From: Thozetella sp. PMI_491
Lineage: Eukaryota > Ascomycota > Sordariomycetes > Chaetosphaeriales > Chaetosphaeriaceae
Assembly (NCBI GenBank): GCA_021432635.1
Contig: MU270042.1
Coordinates: 245,577 to 309,576 of the forward strand
Length of the DNA: 64,000 nucleotides
Reading direction: 5' to 3'
Shown here: positions 34,901 to 45,137 of the stretch, one piece after another
Numbering within the stretch: the first letter of the stretch is position 1
Layout of the letters: every line of letters begins with the position of its first letter
Translations under genes and position numbers: made by a program
The notes under the pieces: model-generated
Database searches by the model: none
The model's input: the letters and a program-made list of their open reading frames with translations, nothing else
Told to the model about the DNA's origin: nothing

Positions 34901-37900
34901 GAGCTCGTCCAGCTGGCTGTAGCTCAATTCGCCATCCCAGGCGTAAACGGCCTGTGCGTTCGGGGTCTCCTTTGCTTGCTTGGCAAACAAGTCGTGCACG
35001 CACATGCCCACACTCTGCGGGACTGTCGCGTTCCAGGCCCATATTGTGTTGAGATCGTGACTCGAAGCTCTGGTCAGGTCTCCAAGCCTGATGGACTGAT
35101 ACTGCTGACAGAACTGCCGCAAGATATGTTCGAATTGCTGAAGCAGTCTCCGAACTTCAATTGGGCTTATGACTTGAGAGTCAAAACTCGAACGCAAACG
35201 AATCGAGTTCTTTCCGACCTCGCAGGTAAGAGTGACAGCGTACGTGCTGAAAGCGTCCAATTCTGCGCCTCCGAGACCCCTGTTGTTCTCGGTAGCTGAC
35301 CCATCCTCGCTGCTACAGATTTTGAAGACTGAGCTCTGCATGGGGGTTTCATCGGAGGTTTCCGCTGTCTGGACGATGAGCAAAGTTTGAAATTGACACC
35401 CGCGGCCTGCATCTTCGCTGATACGCGCAATGTTCTGGAGACCGGTCTGCTCGAACTCGATCATGTCGGTGGCTTGACCCTGCACACGTTGTAGAAAATC
35501 ATCGACGACTAGGTCCTCGTTTACCAGAATACGAATCGGTACTGTGGCAAACGTGGGCCCCACAACCCTCTCGATCTGGGATAACGATGCCTGACGGCCA
35601 AGGACGACGGCTCCAAAAACAACATCTGGAGATGCCGCGTACCACGAGAGCAGAGTCGCCCAGGTCGCACGGAGAACAGAAGAAGTCGTAACACTCGTAG
35701 CTGGCCAGGATAGTCCGGCAATACCATGCTCGACGGAATTGTCCGGCCGAGGCTGGTAGTTCGGAGGAATCATGGGGAATTCAGGCACATCAAGGCCGGA
35801 GAGCTGCTCTTCCCAGAAGTTGGCTTGTCTTTCTTTGCTCTGTCGCCTTGCAAACCTGATAAATGGGTGGAAAGGGACAAGCCTATCGATCTGCTGTTTT
35901 TGGTATGCCTGCTCAAACGCGTCGTATAGGAGTTTTAGGGACCAACCGTCGTAGGTCGCGTGATGTTGTGTCCACGCAAAATACCGCCTGTCTGTCTCGG
36001 CATCCGCAATGAGGCCGAAAGTTGTCAGCGGCGTTCCTAGGCTCATAGATCTCAAAGCCTGTTCATCTTCCTTTTCGTCCTGCTGGTAGGTCTCGATGGA
36101 ATGCGCGTGTTTCCACAGTATTGGTTGACGAAGCACGACTTGGACCAGTCCCTGACCCTCGATGCCGACAATGCGCGTACGCAAGATCGGTGCAAGGACG
36201 GACAATTCTTCCCATGCAGCCTTGAAACAGTCGGTTTCGATATTCTGCTTCAGCTCCAGAATTGTACGTTGAACGTAATCACCTGCCCTCTTCGCTGTAA
36301 GAGCGATAAGGCCTTCTTGCAGGCTTGTACACGGGAATATATCCTCGATCTCGTCCAGTTCCACACTGCAGTGCTCAGCTGCCTCCTGACTGACTGTTTC
36401 AGAGTTGGTTGCTGCTTCTAAGAGAGAGAAAGGCCTAGGCAGCTCTTCCTGTCGCTCATGAGTGCCACGCCGAACCAACTTGGCAAGATCACTGAGAGAC
36501 CCGGGCTTCATAACCTGGGCCACATCGATGGCAAGCCCACACTGTCGTGCCGCTGATGCAAGTCTCATCGCTGCGATCGAGTCACCTCCCAGGCCCAGGA
36601 AGCTATCATTAGCACTAATATGACTGAGCTCAATACCCAGGATATAACTCCACAGGCGCTGCACTTCCTTCTCGGTTGGCGTGCTGGGCTCCGCATACGC
36701 ACGAGTGCGGGCATGGGAGAGCGTGAAAACTTCCCTGCCGTCCAGTGAAGAACCATAGTCGCGAAGAGCGCGACGGTCTGTTTTCCCCGTAGCTGACATC
36801 GGAATGCTCTCCACGGCAACAAATGCGCTGGGTAGCATATAAGTTGGAAGCTGTTTGGCTAGATCAAGCTCAAGCCTTGCAAGAATTGGAGCAAACTGCT
36901 CTCTCATCGCATCCAGGTTTGAGACCCCAGATATAGCGAAGAACGCCATGAGTACTTTGTTCTTGGCCCTCAATTGGACTGATTCCACGACAATCTGGAT
37001 GGGCAACTCTCTGGGCATCAAGTGGCGTATGTGGTGTTCGATCTCACTCAGGTCAACTCGCTGGCCACGAATCTTGACTTGGTTATCTCTGCGCCCGATG
37101 AAAATGATAGACCCATCGGGATGGTACCGGACCAGGTCGCCAGTTCGATACAGCTTTCCATGGCGGCCTGGCACCCCTGGGGCTCCTTGTATAAGCCAGT
37201 CCGGGTCTTCGATGAACGAAGCTGCAGTTTTGAGCGGATCGTTCAGGTAGCCCAGCCCATTGAGCGGACCCTCAAGAACCAACTCTCCAATGGAACCAAT
37301 GGGCGCGAGAACATTCTTTTCCGGGTCGATAATCCAAGTAGTTGCTCCACAGGGCCAGCCGATGGAGTTGCTTGGTACATCGTGTCTCCTTACGTCAACC
37401 GCAGTTGCCGTAACGGTGCATTCGGCCGGACCGTAGGTGATGATGAGCGATTCTAGGTTGTTCAAATGCTGAAGCTTATCCAGTTCGACAAGCTCGCCTC
37501 CCACAACGACAGTTTCGAGTTGGGGAACCAAGGTGAGGTCCAAAAGCGCAGCAACAGAGGGTGTCAGGTCCACATAGTTGACATTCTGCCGTGACATGAA
37601 CCCGACAAAGTCGTGCTTGCGGTCATCTTCCGAGGGAATAACAAGACAGCCGCCGACTGTCACTGTGTTGAGGAAGTTGGCCCATGACACGTCAAACGCA
37701 TAGGACGCGAAATCGGCAACCCTGGAAGCGGCATTGAAACCCAGCGCCTGAGGGTGATACTTGGTGGCCGTCGCGAAGTTTCTGTGTGTTATCATGGCTC
37801 CCTTGGGCTTTCCGGTACTTCCCGAGGTAAATACCAGGTACAGAAGATCCGATGGCTCCACGACGGGCAGTCCTCGTTTCCCGCCGCTGTCAACCGAATC

Positions 37901-40900
37901 TGAGACTGTCCGAGATAGATTCTCTCTGCAAACCACAACTACCGTCTTTCCAGAGATGGAAGTGGCAATTGAGCTAGTAGAACTGCCGCTAAGGATCAAA
38001 TTGGCTCCGACTTCCTCGATAATAGTTCGCAACCTCTCGTGGGGCTGAGACGGGTCGAGGGTGACCGACGCTCCGCCCGCCTTCATGACGGCGAGTTTCG
38101 AGACTGGCACCCACACGGACTTGTTGAAACAAAGGGGGACAATTGTCCCCTTTCCAACCCCCAAATCCATCAGTTCGTATGCCAATTGGGTGGAGAGCTC
38201 GTTGAGCTGGGTGTAGGTCAGATCGCCATCCCACGCACATATTGCCATAGCATCTGGTGTCTTTTGAACAGTTGCTTCAAAGATGTGGTGGACACATGCA
38301 TCAACTGCAGCAGGGACACGAGAATTCCAGGTCCATATTGTACAAAGATCTTGTCTGGTGGCCATGCTCACTGTACGCAGTTTTCTTGTCGCTAAATCCG
38401 GTTGGCAAAGCTGGCGTATGACATGCTCAAAGCGCTGCGATAAACTGGTAGCTTCCTGCTCACTGATGACCTTTGAATCGAAGTAGATGCGCATGTCAAT
38501 GTCGGCTCCATCGATGCTACATTCGGCAGAGAGAGCGTGCGAACTGAAAGCGTCCACCTCCCTCCCTGGATAGCTTGTCTCGTCGCTATCGGCTTCATCA
38601 TCCAGGGCTCTGCAAAAGATACTGCTGCGCTGAAGGGACTCGTTGTCCGCGGGTTGTACAATGAGGAGGGACTGGAAGTGGCAGGCCCGATCGGCTTCCG
38701 TTCCCACCGTACGAATATTCTGCAGGCCACTCTGCTCGTAGGGGATCATATCGTTGGACTGCTTCTGGACCTGGTCGAGGAACTGTGTCACCGTTGTATC
38801 GCCGCCAACTCTTAGGCGTAGGGGTACAGTAGCGATTGCGGGCCCTGCTAAGCGCTCAATGCCGGGGACCGATGCCTGTCGTCCCATGACCACGGCGCCG
38901 AAAACGACGTCCTCGGATGAGCACTGCCAAGACAAAAGGATTGCCCAGGCTGCGCGGATAAGTGCTGATGCTGTGATATCGAGCGATGGCCACTGGATGT
39001 CTTTGATGCAATGCCGTATTGAACCCTCGGAATCTGGCTGATATGTTTCGGCCGGGAGGGCTGGATATTGAGGCGCTTCGAGGTCATGAAACTGACGTGT
39101 CCAGAAATCATCACTCTTCTCCTTGTTCAACTGTAGGATATACCTAACAATTGTCTTCATATCTTCCAAGCGGCTCACTTTAGCCCCGGAATATGCCTCC
39201 TCGACCGCGCGCTGAAGAAGTTGGACAGACCATCCGTCATAAACAGCGTGGTGTTGAGTCCACGACATGAAAGTCTTCTTCTTGACCTGGTCATAGACGA
39301 TGCCGAACCTAGTAAGCTCAGTACCGAGGCCCATGCCATGTCGAGCCGTCGTCGCCGCCTCCTTTTCTTGATGCTCTTGCAAGGTCGGACCAGCTTGCCA
39401 CGAGAGCGGTGTTCCTAACACGACCTGTGCTAGGCCTTGTCCTGGCAGTTCGACTATCCGTGTACGTAATATCGGAGCTACCAACGAAACCTCTGCCCAG
39501 GCTTCCTGTAGCTTTTGCACATCGATATCGGGGTGGAGCTCGATCAGGCTGTGTGCAATGTACTTGTCTGGGCTAATCGCCGTCATTGCAAGCAGCCCTT
39601 CTTGCAGCGGCGTACACGGGAAAATGTCCTCAACGTCGGAAACATCGACTGAACAGAGTGCGGCTGTGGTTTGTCGTGCTTTTTGTACATCAATACCTGC
39701 GTTAAGTAGGGCAAATGGCTCTATAATCTGTTCTGCCGGCTGCGTCTGCTTCTTCGACTCAGCCGTCTTCGCCAAGTCACGGAGTTTTGGGTGTCCAAGA
39801 ATGTCAGCGACCGACAGAGATATGGCTTGGTTGCGTGCATTGGCAACGAGATTCATGGCCTTGATGGAGTCGCCGCCAAGACGTAGGAAGCTGTCATTTA
39901 CGCTGATGTCGCTCAGCCGTAGGTTGAGCAATGACGACCACAGGGACTGTAGCTTGCGCTCCATCTCGGTTGAAGGCTCCACCCGATCTACAGAACGCGC
40001 TCGGAGGCCAAGAAGGGTCGCGCGCTCCAAGGAGGCAGCCATGGCGCGCAAGTGTTTCCGGTCGGTTTTCCCACTGGCTGTAGTGGGAATGGTGGCAAGT
40101 GGGACGTATGCGCTTGGTATCATGTACGAAGCAACACGCTTGGCTAACTGCTCTTCCAGCTTCTCCACGAGTGGCGCTGCGACGTCTTGGAAAGCACACT
40201 CATCCACATCTGTAAGAGTAAAGAACATTGCTAGCATCGGGGTGCTGTTGTCCTTTGGGATAACGACCTCAGCCACCACTTCTGTCACTTCGGAGGACAC
40301 AACTCCCCGGATATTGTACTCGATTTCTCCCAATTCCACGCGCTGTCCGCGAATCTTGACTTGGCTGTCACGTCGTCCGACATAAACGATTGAGCCGTCA
40401 TGGTTGTATCGGACCATATCGCCAGTCCTATACAAGCGGCCACGTCGGCCCGACCCTCGTTCACCCGGAGGTCCTTCAAGCAGCCATTGGGTGTTCTCCA
40501 CAAAGGATGCTTTCGTCTTTTCCAGATTGTTGAGGTAGCCGCCACCGACGATGGGACCCTCCAACCACAGCTCACCCACCGTGCCAATGGGAACCAGTCG
40601 TGTGCCTTCCTGGTTAACGATCCAGGTGACAGAGCCGATGGGATAGCCAATGCTGGACTCGCTCCCGTCTTCATTGTGGAGATTCACAGTCCCAACTGTG
40701 CTCACAACGGTGCATTCTGCAGGCCCATAAGAGTTATAAACCTGAGTATTGGTCGCCTTCCATCTGGCCACATCGCTCCTGTTAAGTGGCTCGCCAATGA
40801 AGAAGATCTTTTCAACCCCTGGCAGCGCTTCCGGGTTCAGCATTCTGGCAACAGTGGGCGTAATCCATAGCTGATTGGAGCCTAGCTCGATGATGGAGCG

Positions 40901-42397
40901 CGTGAAGTCATCTCCTGTCGAGCGGTCTTCCTCGGACGGCATGCAGAGACAGCCTCCAGCTGTCAGAGTATGGAGAATGTTGCCCCAGGCCACGTCAAAG
41001 GCGTAAGAAGTGCAGTCATGTACCCTTGATGCGCGGGCGAAGCCTAGGGGAGCGTGGTGATGCTGCACAGCGCTGCAGAAGTTCTCATGGGTGATGATAG
41101 TCCCTTTCGGGAGGCCCGTACTACCAGAGGTGAAGACAATGTACAGAGGGGACCGTGGATCGATCGGTGAGGGCAAGGGACCTGGACTCATGGCATCCTC
41201 TGGCTGGTCCCGGTTCGGATAGGCGGATGTGTCTTCCACAGTGATCACGGGCACTTGGCAGAGACCATCCGCTCGCCTTTTCTGCAGGACGGAGCTCAAC
41301 ATCAAAACTGGAGAGACCTGCTCAACAATGCTTTCCAGGCGCTGGTCAGGCTGGTTGATATCCAGGAGAACAGATGCACCGCCGGCCTTCATTACAGCCA
41401 AGATGGCCACCACCAGCCACATTGACTTTTCGAAGAAGAGCGGAACGATAATTCCTTGGCGAACACCAAGTTCAGCAAGACGGTAGGCGAGCCCTGTTGA
41501 AAGCTGATCTAGTTGGTCGTAGGCTAAGCTACCATCGCGGGCAAGTACGGCTGGTGCCTTCGGCTCCTCTGCAACTCTTCGGGCAAATATTTCGTGAACA
41601 GACATCCTGATCGAATTCGGGACGTCGGCATTCCATCTCCAGACTGCCTGCAGTTCGGAATCTCCAATCTCTGGCAGCTCGGCCATCTTTGTTGAGTACT
41701 TCTGTGAGTCGTGCAGTTTTCGTAAGACTTGTTCCATTTGCGTCCCCAACCAGATCATCATTTCAGCAGTCACCAGGTTCGAATCGAAGTTGAAACGTAA
41801 TTGAATCTTGGCTTCGGTGGCATCGCACGCTACTGTAATCGCGTATGGGTATGGTTTCGGTCCAACGGCTCCTTGCGCTTCGTTCGTGTTCAAGAGTACC
41901 AGAGTCTGAAACTGACACCCTTGCCGGGACTCCTCGCTCGCCGTCTCGATCTCATGCAGCGTGGTAGTTCCAAAGAGAAGCATTGCCTTCATTTGATCTC
42001 GTACATGCTTAAGAAACTCCCCGACGTTCGTACCGCCGTCGACCATTAATCGGATGGGAAGGACAGAGGCTTCTGGCGAGTTTGTCGCCGCCGACATGAC
42101 CCCAAAGACAGTATCAGGCGAGCCACTGTGCCATGACAACATCGCTGCCCATGCTGCAAGCACAAGCGTGGTATCAGATGCGTATTTTGCAGCGGACTTG
42201 TCATCTTCAGCCCAAGAATGGCAGTACTGTGCTTCGGCCTTAGATTGGTATTTAGCAGTGGGTGATCTCGGAAATGGCGCAAGATCAAGGGCAATAAATT
42301 TTTGCCTCCAGTAGTCGGATTGCTGTTCCTTGGAAAATGTTGATGGCAACAGTGGCTTGGCCATGCCTGCGCTGCTGTCTGCGTGAAAAGTTGCCAT
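31931..42397 (-). CDS. Three-module nonribosomal peptide synthetase with terminal reductase
   Basis: 3488 residues in one exon from ATG 42397; an in-frame TAA lies upstream with no earlier ATG. Domain order by residue: C-terminal lobe of a condensation domain (25-245), A1 (265-785), T1 (Ser844), C2 (HHAVYDG 1049-1055), A2 (1365-1880), T2 (Ser1940), C3 (HHATYDG 2145-2151), A3 (2465-2975), T3 (Ser3033), and a thioester reductase of the SDR type (TGSTGFLG from 3116, Ser3252, Tyr3274 and Lys3278 of YDQSK). Each A domain keeps FTSGSTGxPKG, YGPAE, the RGQRV loop and the C-terminal GKTDR lysine (777, 1872, 2967). No epimerisation or methylation domain is seen. Expected product: a tripeptide-scale chain released by NAD(P)H as an aldehyde or alcohol; a released aldehyde could also cyclise to an imine or pyrazinone. 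Residues activated are not assigned. Confidence 0.97.
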   Translation of the reverse strand: MATFHADSSAGMAKPLLPSTFSKEQQSDYWRQKFIALDLAPFPRSPTAKYQSKAEAQYCHSWAEDDKSAAKYASDTTLVLAAWAAMLSWHSGSPDTVFGVMSAATNSPEASVLPIRLMVDGGTNVGEFLKHVRDQMKAMLLFGTTTLHEIETASEESRQGCQFQTLVLLNTNEAQGAVGPKPYPYAITVACDATEAKIQLRFNFDSNLVTAEMMIWLGTQMEQVLRKLHDSQKYSTKMAELPEIGDSELQAVWRWNADVPNSIRMSVHEIFARRVAEEPKAPAVLARDGSLAYDQLDQLSTGLAYRLAELGVRQGIIVPLFFEKSMWLVVAILAVMKAGGASVLLDINQPDQRLESIVEQVSPVLMLSSVLQKRRADGLCQVPVITVEDTSAYPNRDQPEDAMSPGPLPSPIDPRSPLYIVFTSGSTGLPKGTIITHENFCSAVQHHHAPLGFARASRVHDCTSYAFDVAWGNILHTLTAGGCLCMPSEEDRSTGDDFTRSIIELGSNQLWITPTVARMLNPEALPGVEKIFFIGEPLNRSDVARWKATNTQVYNSYGPAECTVVSTVGTVNLHNEDGSESSIGYPIGSVTWIVNQEGTRLVPIGTVGELWLEGPIVGGGYLNNLEKTKASFVENTQWLLEGPPGERGSGRRGRLYRTGDMVRYNHDGSIVYVGRRDSQVKIRGQRVELGEIEYNIRGVVSSEVTEVVAEVVIPKDNSTPMLAMFFTLTDVDECAFQDVAAPLVEKLEEQLAKRVASYMIPSAYVPLATIPTTASGKTDRKHLRAMAASLERATLLGLRARSVDRVEPSTEMERKLQSLWSSLLNLRLSDISVNDSFLRLGGDSIKAMNLVANARNQAISLSVADILGHPKLRDLAKTAESKKQTQPAEQIIEPFALLNAGIDVQKARQTTAALCSVDVSDVEDIFPCTPLQEGLLAMTAISPDKYIAHSLIELHPDIDVQKLQEAWAEVSLVAPILRTRIVELPGQGLAQVVLGTPLSWQAGPTLQEHQEKEAATTARHGMGLGTELTRFGIVYDQVKKKTFMSWTQHHAVYDGWSVQLLQRAVEEAYSGAKVSRLEDMKTIVRYILQLNKEKSDDFWTRQFHDLEAPQYPALPAETYQPDSEGSIRHCIKDIQWPSLDITASALIRAAWAILLSWQCSSEDVVFGAVVMGRQASVPGIERLAGPAIATVPLRLRVGGDTTVTQFLDQVQKQSNDMIPYEQSGLQNIRTVGTEADRACHFQSLLIVQPADNESLQRSSIFCRALDDEADSDETSYPGREVDAFSSHALSAECSIDGADIDMRIYFDSKVISEQEATSLSQRFEHVIRQLCQPDLATRKLRTVSMATRQDLCTIWTWNSRVPAAVDACVHHIFEATVQKTPDAMAICAWDGDLTYTQLNELSTQLAYELMDLGVGKGTIVPLCFNKSVWVPVSKLAVMKAGGASVTLDPSQPHERLRTIIEEVGANLILSGSSTSSIATSISGKTVVVVCRENLSRTVSDSVDSGGKRGLPVVEPSDLLYLVFTSGSTGKPKGAMITHRNFATATKYHPQALGFNAASRVADFASYAFDVSWANFLNTVTVGGCLVIPSEDDRKHDFVGFMSRQNVNYVDLTPSVAALLDLTLVPQLETVVVGGELVELDKLQHLNNLESLIITYGPAECTVTATAVDVRRHDVPSNSIGWPCGATTWIIDPEKNVLAPIGSIGELVLEGPLNGLGYLNDPLKTAASFIEDPDWLIQGAPGVPGRHGKLYRTGDLVRYHPDGSIIFIGRRDNQVKIRGQRVDLSEIEHHIRHLMPRELPIQIVVESVQLRAKNKVLMAFFAISGVSNLDAMREQFAPILARLELDLAKQLPTYMLPSAFVAVESIPMSATGKTDRRALRDYGSSLDGREVFTLSHARTRAYAEPSTPTEKEVQRLWSYILGIELSHISANDSFLGLGGDSIAAMRLASAARQCGLAIDVAQVMKPGSLSDLAKLVRRGTHERQEELPRPFSLLEAATNSETVSQEAAEHCSVELDEIEDIFPCTSLQEGLIALTAKRAGDYVQRTILELKQNIETDCFKAAWEELSVLAPILRTRIVGIEGQGLVQVVLRQPILWKHAHSIETYQQDEKEDEQALRSMSLGTPLTTFGLIADAETDRRYFAWTQHHATYDGWSLKLLYDAFEQAYQKQQIDRLVPFHPFIRFARRQSKERQANFWEEQLSGLDVPEFPMIPPNYQPRPDNSVEHGIAGLSWPATSVTTSSVLRATWATLLSWYAASPDVVFGAVVLGRQASLSQIERVVGPTFATVPIRILVNEDLVVDDFLQRVQGQATDMIEFEQTGLQNIARISEDAGRGCQFQTLLIVQTAETSDETPMQSSVFKICSSEDGSATENNRGLGGAELDAFSTYAVTLTCEVGKNSIRLRSSFDSQVISPIEVRRLLQQFEHILRQFCQQYQSIRLGDLTRASSHDLNTIWAWNATVPQSVGMCVHDLFAKQAKETPNAQAVYAWDGELSYSQLDELSSRLAHWLIGAGLGPGMIVPLYFEKSMWVPVSVLAVLKAGAACVALDATLPINRLQGIVQQVSPIVVLNSRACENLAPMVASVATFTVDASSLDMLVGQGREEPFPSIDPSSPLYVVFTSGSTGLPKGAIITHQNFCSAIEYHQEPLGFDPSSRVFDFTSYAFDVAWSNILHTLTAGACLCIPSEEDRVTDVAGTISRLGVNFIHITPTVSRMLDPRALSSVKRILFIGEALRKDDVTRWRDTNVKLYNTYGPAECTVTSTVEAVSQHGEEDPSIGTGIGSVAWVVQPNTKGLAAIGTIGELWLEGPIVGAGYLDSPEKTSAAFIEDPEWLSDGAPSVLGRRGRLYRTGDMVRYQPDGSILFVGRKDTQVKIRGQRVELGEIEYHIRRLLPPEVEQVVAAVITPEVTGIPTLAVFLVLPRVETSSQLQREVDPMLTALKEGLVKQVPPYLIPGAYIPLLKLPMTATGKTDRRALDQLGKAYTPKSLADLSDQESSLTALSREEECLRGIWAGVLSISPSLVGPLHSFSSLGGDSIKIMSLAMTIRKRLGVKIPVPKLLGSQHTLRDMARLINSMQQGREVPSPPSIDLRTELADLTAKLRLPLLLPLAESRTTVFLTGSTGFLGTQILRHLLKSRLFDRIVLLIRKVDGCKGLDRVRLRLEHVGWWRKTFASMIEVWEGDLSADRLGLSNSQWGSICGVQTSSGLVHAIIHNGATVHWSTNYDKLKDVNVGSTLQLLRAAMHSQALKRFVYISGGLSSGDWAKPSAHSASQATGYDQSKYICERLVMAAATEMSTKDIFSIVKPGLIIGDAESGAANPDDFLWRIVATAIRIHARPTEAPESWLYVSDTATISKIILHHATAANVPQFIELDQGMWVDSFWAAIQSELQQPLEAVSWDAWIELVQQSLEEEREEHILWPVQQFLGALGSELSTPSDRFFEDGSHMERIVRRNIHYLRERGLAGAFGTGCHKPASKVTIRSRRQAMNGNW

Positions 42398-43171
42398 GCT
42401 GTCTTTGGTGGCTTGAATGCGCTCCTTGTTCGCTTTGGGACAAAGACTAGGATCAATAACAAATTAAGACGTCAGGATAACAGCCGATTTTCCGTTGATA
42501 TCAGCAGTCCGTTTGACGTTTACAGCGCCAAATAGGCAATAGATAAAGGACTATGCTAGCTTGTAGTCAACAACATTAACTCAACATACGGAGTAAACAT
42601 GCGCCGATTATAGGCTCCCTGATCCCGCATTTCGCCACCACCAAGTCCCGTATTCCTGCAATCCCATATTCCTCAGTTTGGGAATGAAATCACGGGTGCT
42701 ACCTTCCATTTAGTTATCACGGGTAGCCCCATTTTAGAATCCTGCGCTTCGTCACTTGCCACATTCTCATCCCTGTGGCTGGTCTTAACCTTACGTTGGA
42801 CTCCCGCTTCACAAGGAACCCCTTCGTTACGGGGAACAGCGTCGGGAGAAAGCGAGCTTGTAGGTTCTCAAATATCTGCTGCCCAAGGCTACAATCTAGC
42901 GCCATTCCCATCCTGAATCTAACCTCTCCAACTTTCGTTCGTACAAAACACAGCCGCTCGCGCTTTCCACCCCTAAATCCCAATTCAGCTCATCGACCGA
43001 GGGCCTTTCCGGCACTCAAAGGCTACACCGCCCGGGACTCCGATACCATTCTACATATATATGAAAGTGAAAGTTTCTTGTCTTGGTTTATCTTATTTGT
43101 TCTAGACCTTTTGTGAGGTACACAGCAAGATACCTGCACGTCGGTATCTCGAATCTCACGCAGGTTTCGAA
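42398..43171. promoter_or_regulatory. Divergent NRPS / monooxygenase promoter
   Basis: 774 bp separate two genes read in opposite directions, so both must be driven from here. A TATA-like TACATATATATG lies at 43053-43064 on the monooxygenase side. CCC(G/A)TATTCCT occurs twice, at 42647-42657 and 42663-42673, a possible regulator site. No frame in this stretch encodes the missing half of the first condensation domain. Confidence 0.7.
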
Positions 43172-45045
43172 ATGAGCGACAACGCACAACGGCTTCAATT
43201 GCCAGTCGGCAATAAGGAGAAAAACAGCCCTGTAGTCGTTATTATCGGGGCGGGTATTTCTGGCATTTGTGCCGCAATTGACTTGATCAAGCGCAACAAC
43301 TGCCGGAACTTTGTCATTCTCGAGAAGTCATCGGGTGTCGGGGGCACATGGTGAGTTGTGACCACTAGATAGCAGCTTTGATGAAGTAGAAGCAGAGCCA
43401 TTAACATATATACTAGGCTCGACAACAACTACCCGGGCTGCTGTTGTGATGTTGAATCGATCCTTTACAGCTTCAGCTTTGCACAAAACAGCGAATGGAC
43501 TCGCTACTTCCCTGGCCAGGAGGAAATCTTGGCATATTTGACCAAAGTGGCACAAGAATACAAGCTATACCAGTACATCCGCTTCAACACCACAGTCGAG
43601 AGCGCAACGTGGGATGACAGTCTCAACAATTGGGTTGTGGATGTATCGGTCGCTAAGGGTAGCAAGGAAGCCGAAATCCACGACGGCTACAAGGTCAAAT
43701 GTGACTTTCTTGTCAGCGCTGTAGGCCAGCTCAGTCAGCCCAAATGGCCAGACATCGAGGGCCTTGAGCAATTTGATGGCAAGGTGATGCATAGTGCGAG
43801 GTGGGACTGGTCTTATGAGCTGAAAGGGAAGAAAGTTGCACTTATTGGAAATGGTCAGATACCAGCCACTCATCTCTGTTCTTTTGCTCCGCTAACTTTG
43901 TTCTTGTAGCATGCAGCGCTGTCCAAATCCTTCCCGAGGTCGCCAAGGTCGCCCGAGAGGTCACGGTGTTCCAGCGCTCGCCCAATTGGGTTACACCGCG
44001 ACTCGATGAGCCTGTGTCAAGCTTCACGCGCACACTTTACCACCTGCTGCCTCCGGTGCAGTGGTGGTATCGGAAGAAGCAGATGACCGCCAACGAGGAA
44101 GAACAGCCTGCGCTTGTCGACCAGCATAGCGAAAAAGCTAAGTCCCTGCGGCAGATGGCACTGGATCATCTGCACTGCCAGCTAGCAAACCGCCCTGATC
44201 TGTGGCCGGCTTTGACGCCCGACTACGCTGTTGGCTGTAAGCGTGCCATAGTTTCGGACGATTACTACCCAACGCTGGCGCTCCCCCACGTCCACCTCGA
44301 GACACGAAGTCTGCAGAATGTGAAGGGCCGTGCCATCCACGTGAAAGGAGAGGAAGGCGGGCAGGAAATCGCAGTTGGCAATGACTTTGACGTCATCATC
44401 TGCGCGACTGGGTTCCGCTCGCTTGATTTCATGCACCCCATCGACATGCGAGGCGTAGGGGGGCGATCGGTGCGAGACGTGTGGGCTCGGGGCGCGCGTG
44501 CCTACAACGGCACTTGTGTCGAGGACATGCCTAATTTCGGGATGCTCTTCGGACCCAACACCCAGCTGCCGCACAACAGCGTCATCCTGATGATCGAGGC
44601 GCAAAGTCGTTACATCAGCGGACTGATACGTCCTGTCCTCGAAGCCCGCGCACGAGGTCTGTCGCTCAGCCTCCGCCCCCGGCAAGATCGGGTTGAGGCC
44701 TATAACACCGAGATACAGTCTCAGCTTCGCGAGACAAGCTTCAACGACCCCAACTGCACCAGCTACTACAAGACCGCCGAAGGCGTCATTGTGAGCACCT
44801 GGCCCGGGAAGGTCAAGGACTACCAGGAGCGACTCTCGAAGGTCAATTATGGCGATTTCTTAGCTGAGGGTTCTGGCACCGCGATCGTGAACACGGAGCC
44901 AATTCACACCGTCGGTCGCGTTATCGAAGAGGTGCATGCTAGCGACTGGGGTGTCATTCTTGGCATTGCCAGCACGGCTGTTGTGGCTGCGGGTTTCGTT
45001 GTTGGGAATAGCGGCTTGTATCGCAGTTTACTTCGCTGGGTATGA
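43172..45045 (+). CDS. Baeyer-Villiger-type flavin monooxygenase
   Basis: Three exons, join(43172..43350,43417..43853,43910..45045), 583 residues. Introns of 66 and 56 bp have GTGAGT/ACTAG and GTCAGA/GCTAAC/TGTAG signals. FAD-binding GAGISG is at 26-31, and the Baeyer-Villiger fingerprint FxGxxxHxxxWD is complete at 179-190 ([12 protein letters not shown]). The NADPH loop is GNACSA at 204-209, where the usual third residue is Gly. It ends with a hydrophobic helix (about 553-573), suggesting membrane attachment. Such enzymes turn ketones into esters or lactones, or oxidise N or S, using NADPH and O2. Sharing a promoter with the NRPS, it is probably a tailoring enzyme of that pathway. Confidence 0.92.
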
Positions 45046-45137
45046 AGAACGCACACGTATAGTGCTGCTCTTGAGATATTGATTTGATTGAGTTGGTCAG
45101 GTTCGCCGCAGTAACTATGCATTCTATGTTATTTTTT

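Noticed and set aside
39558-40385. A 275-codon + strand frame inside the NRPS
   Set aside because: Antisense shadow of the first module; Ser/Arg-rich composition and no start context.
31931-42397. Naming the NRPS product by analogy with known peptide aldehydes
   Set aside because: Module count and reductase release alone do not identify residues; pocket codes could not be read reliably by eye.
42046-42462. A 138-codon minus frame at the NRPS start
   Set aside because: Shadow of the NRPS in another frame; no family trait.
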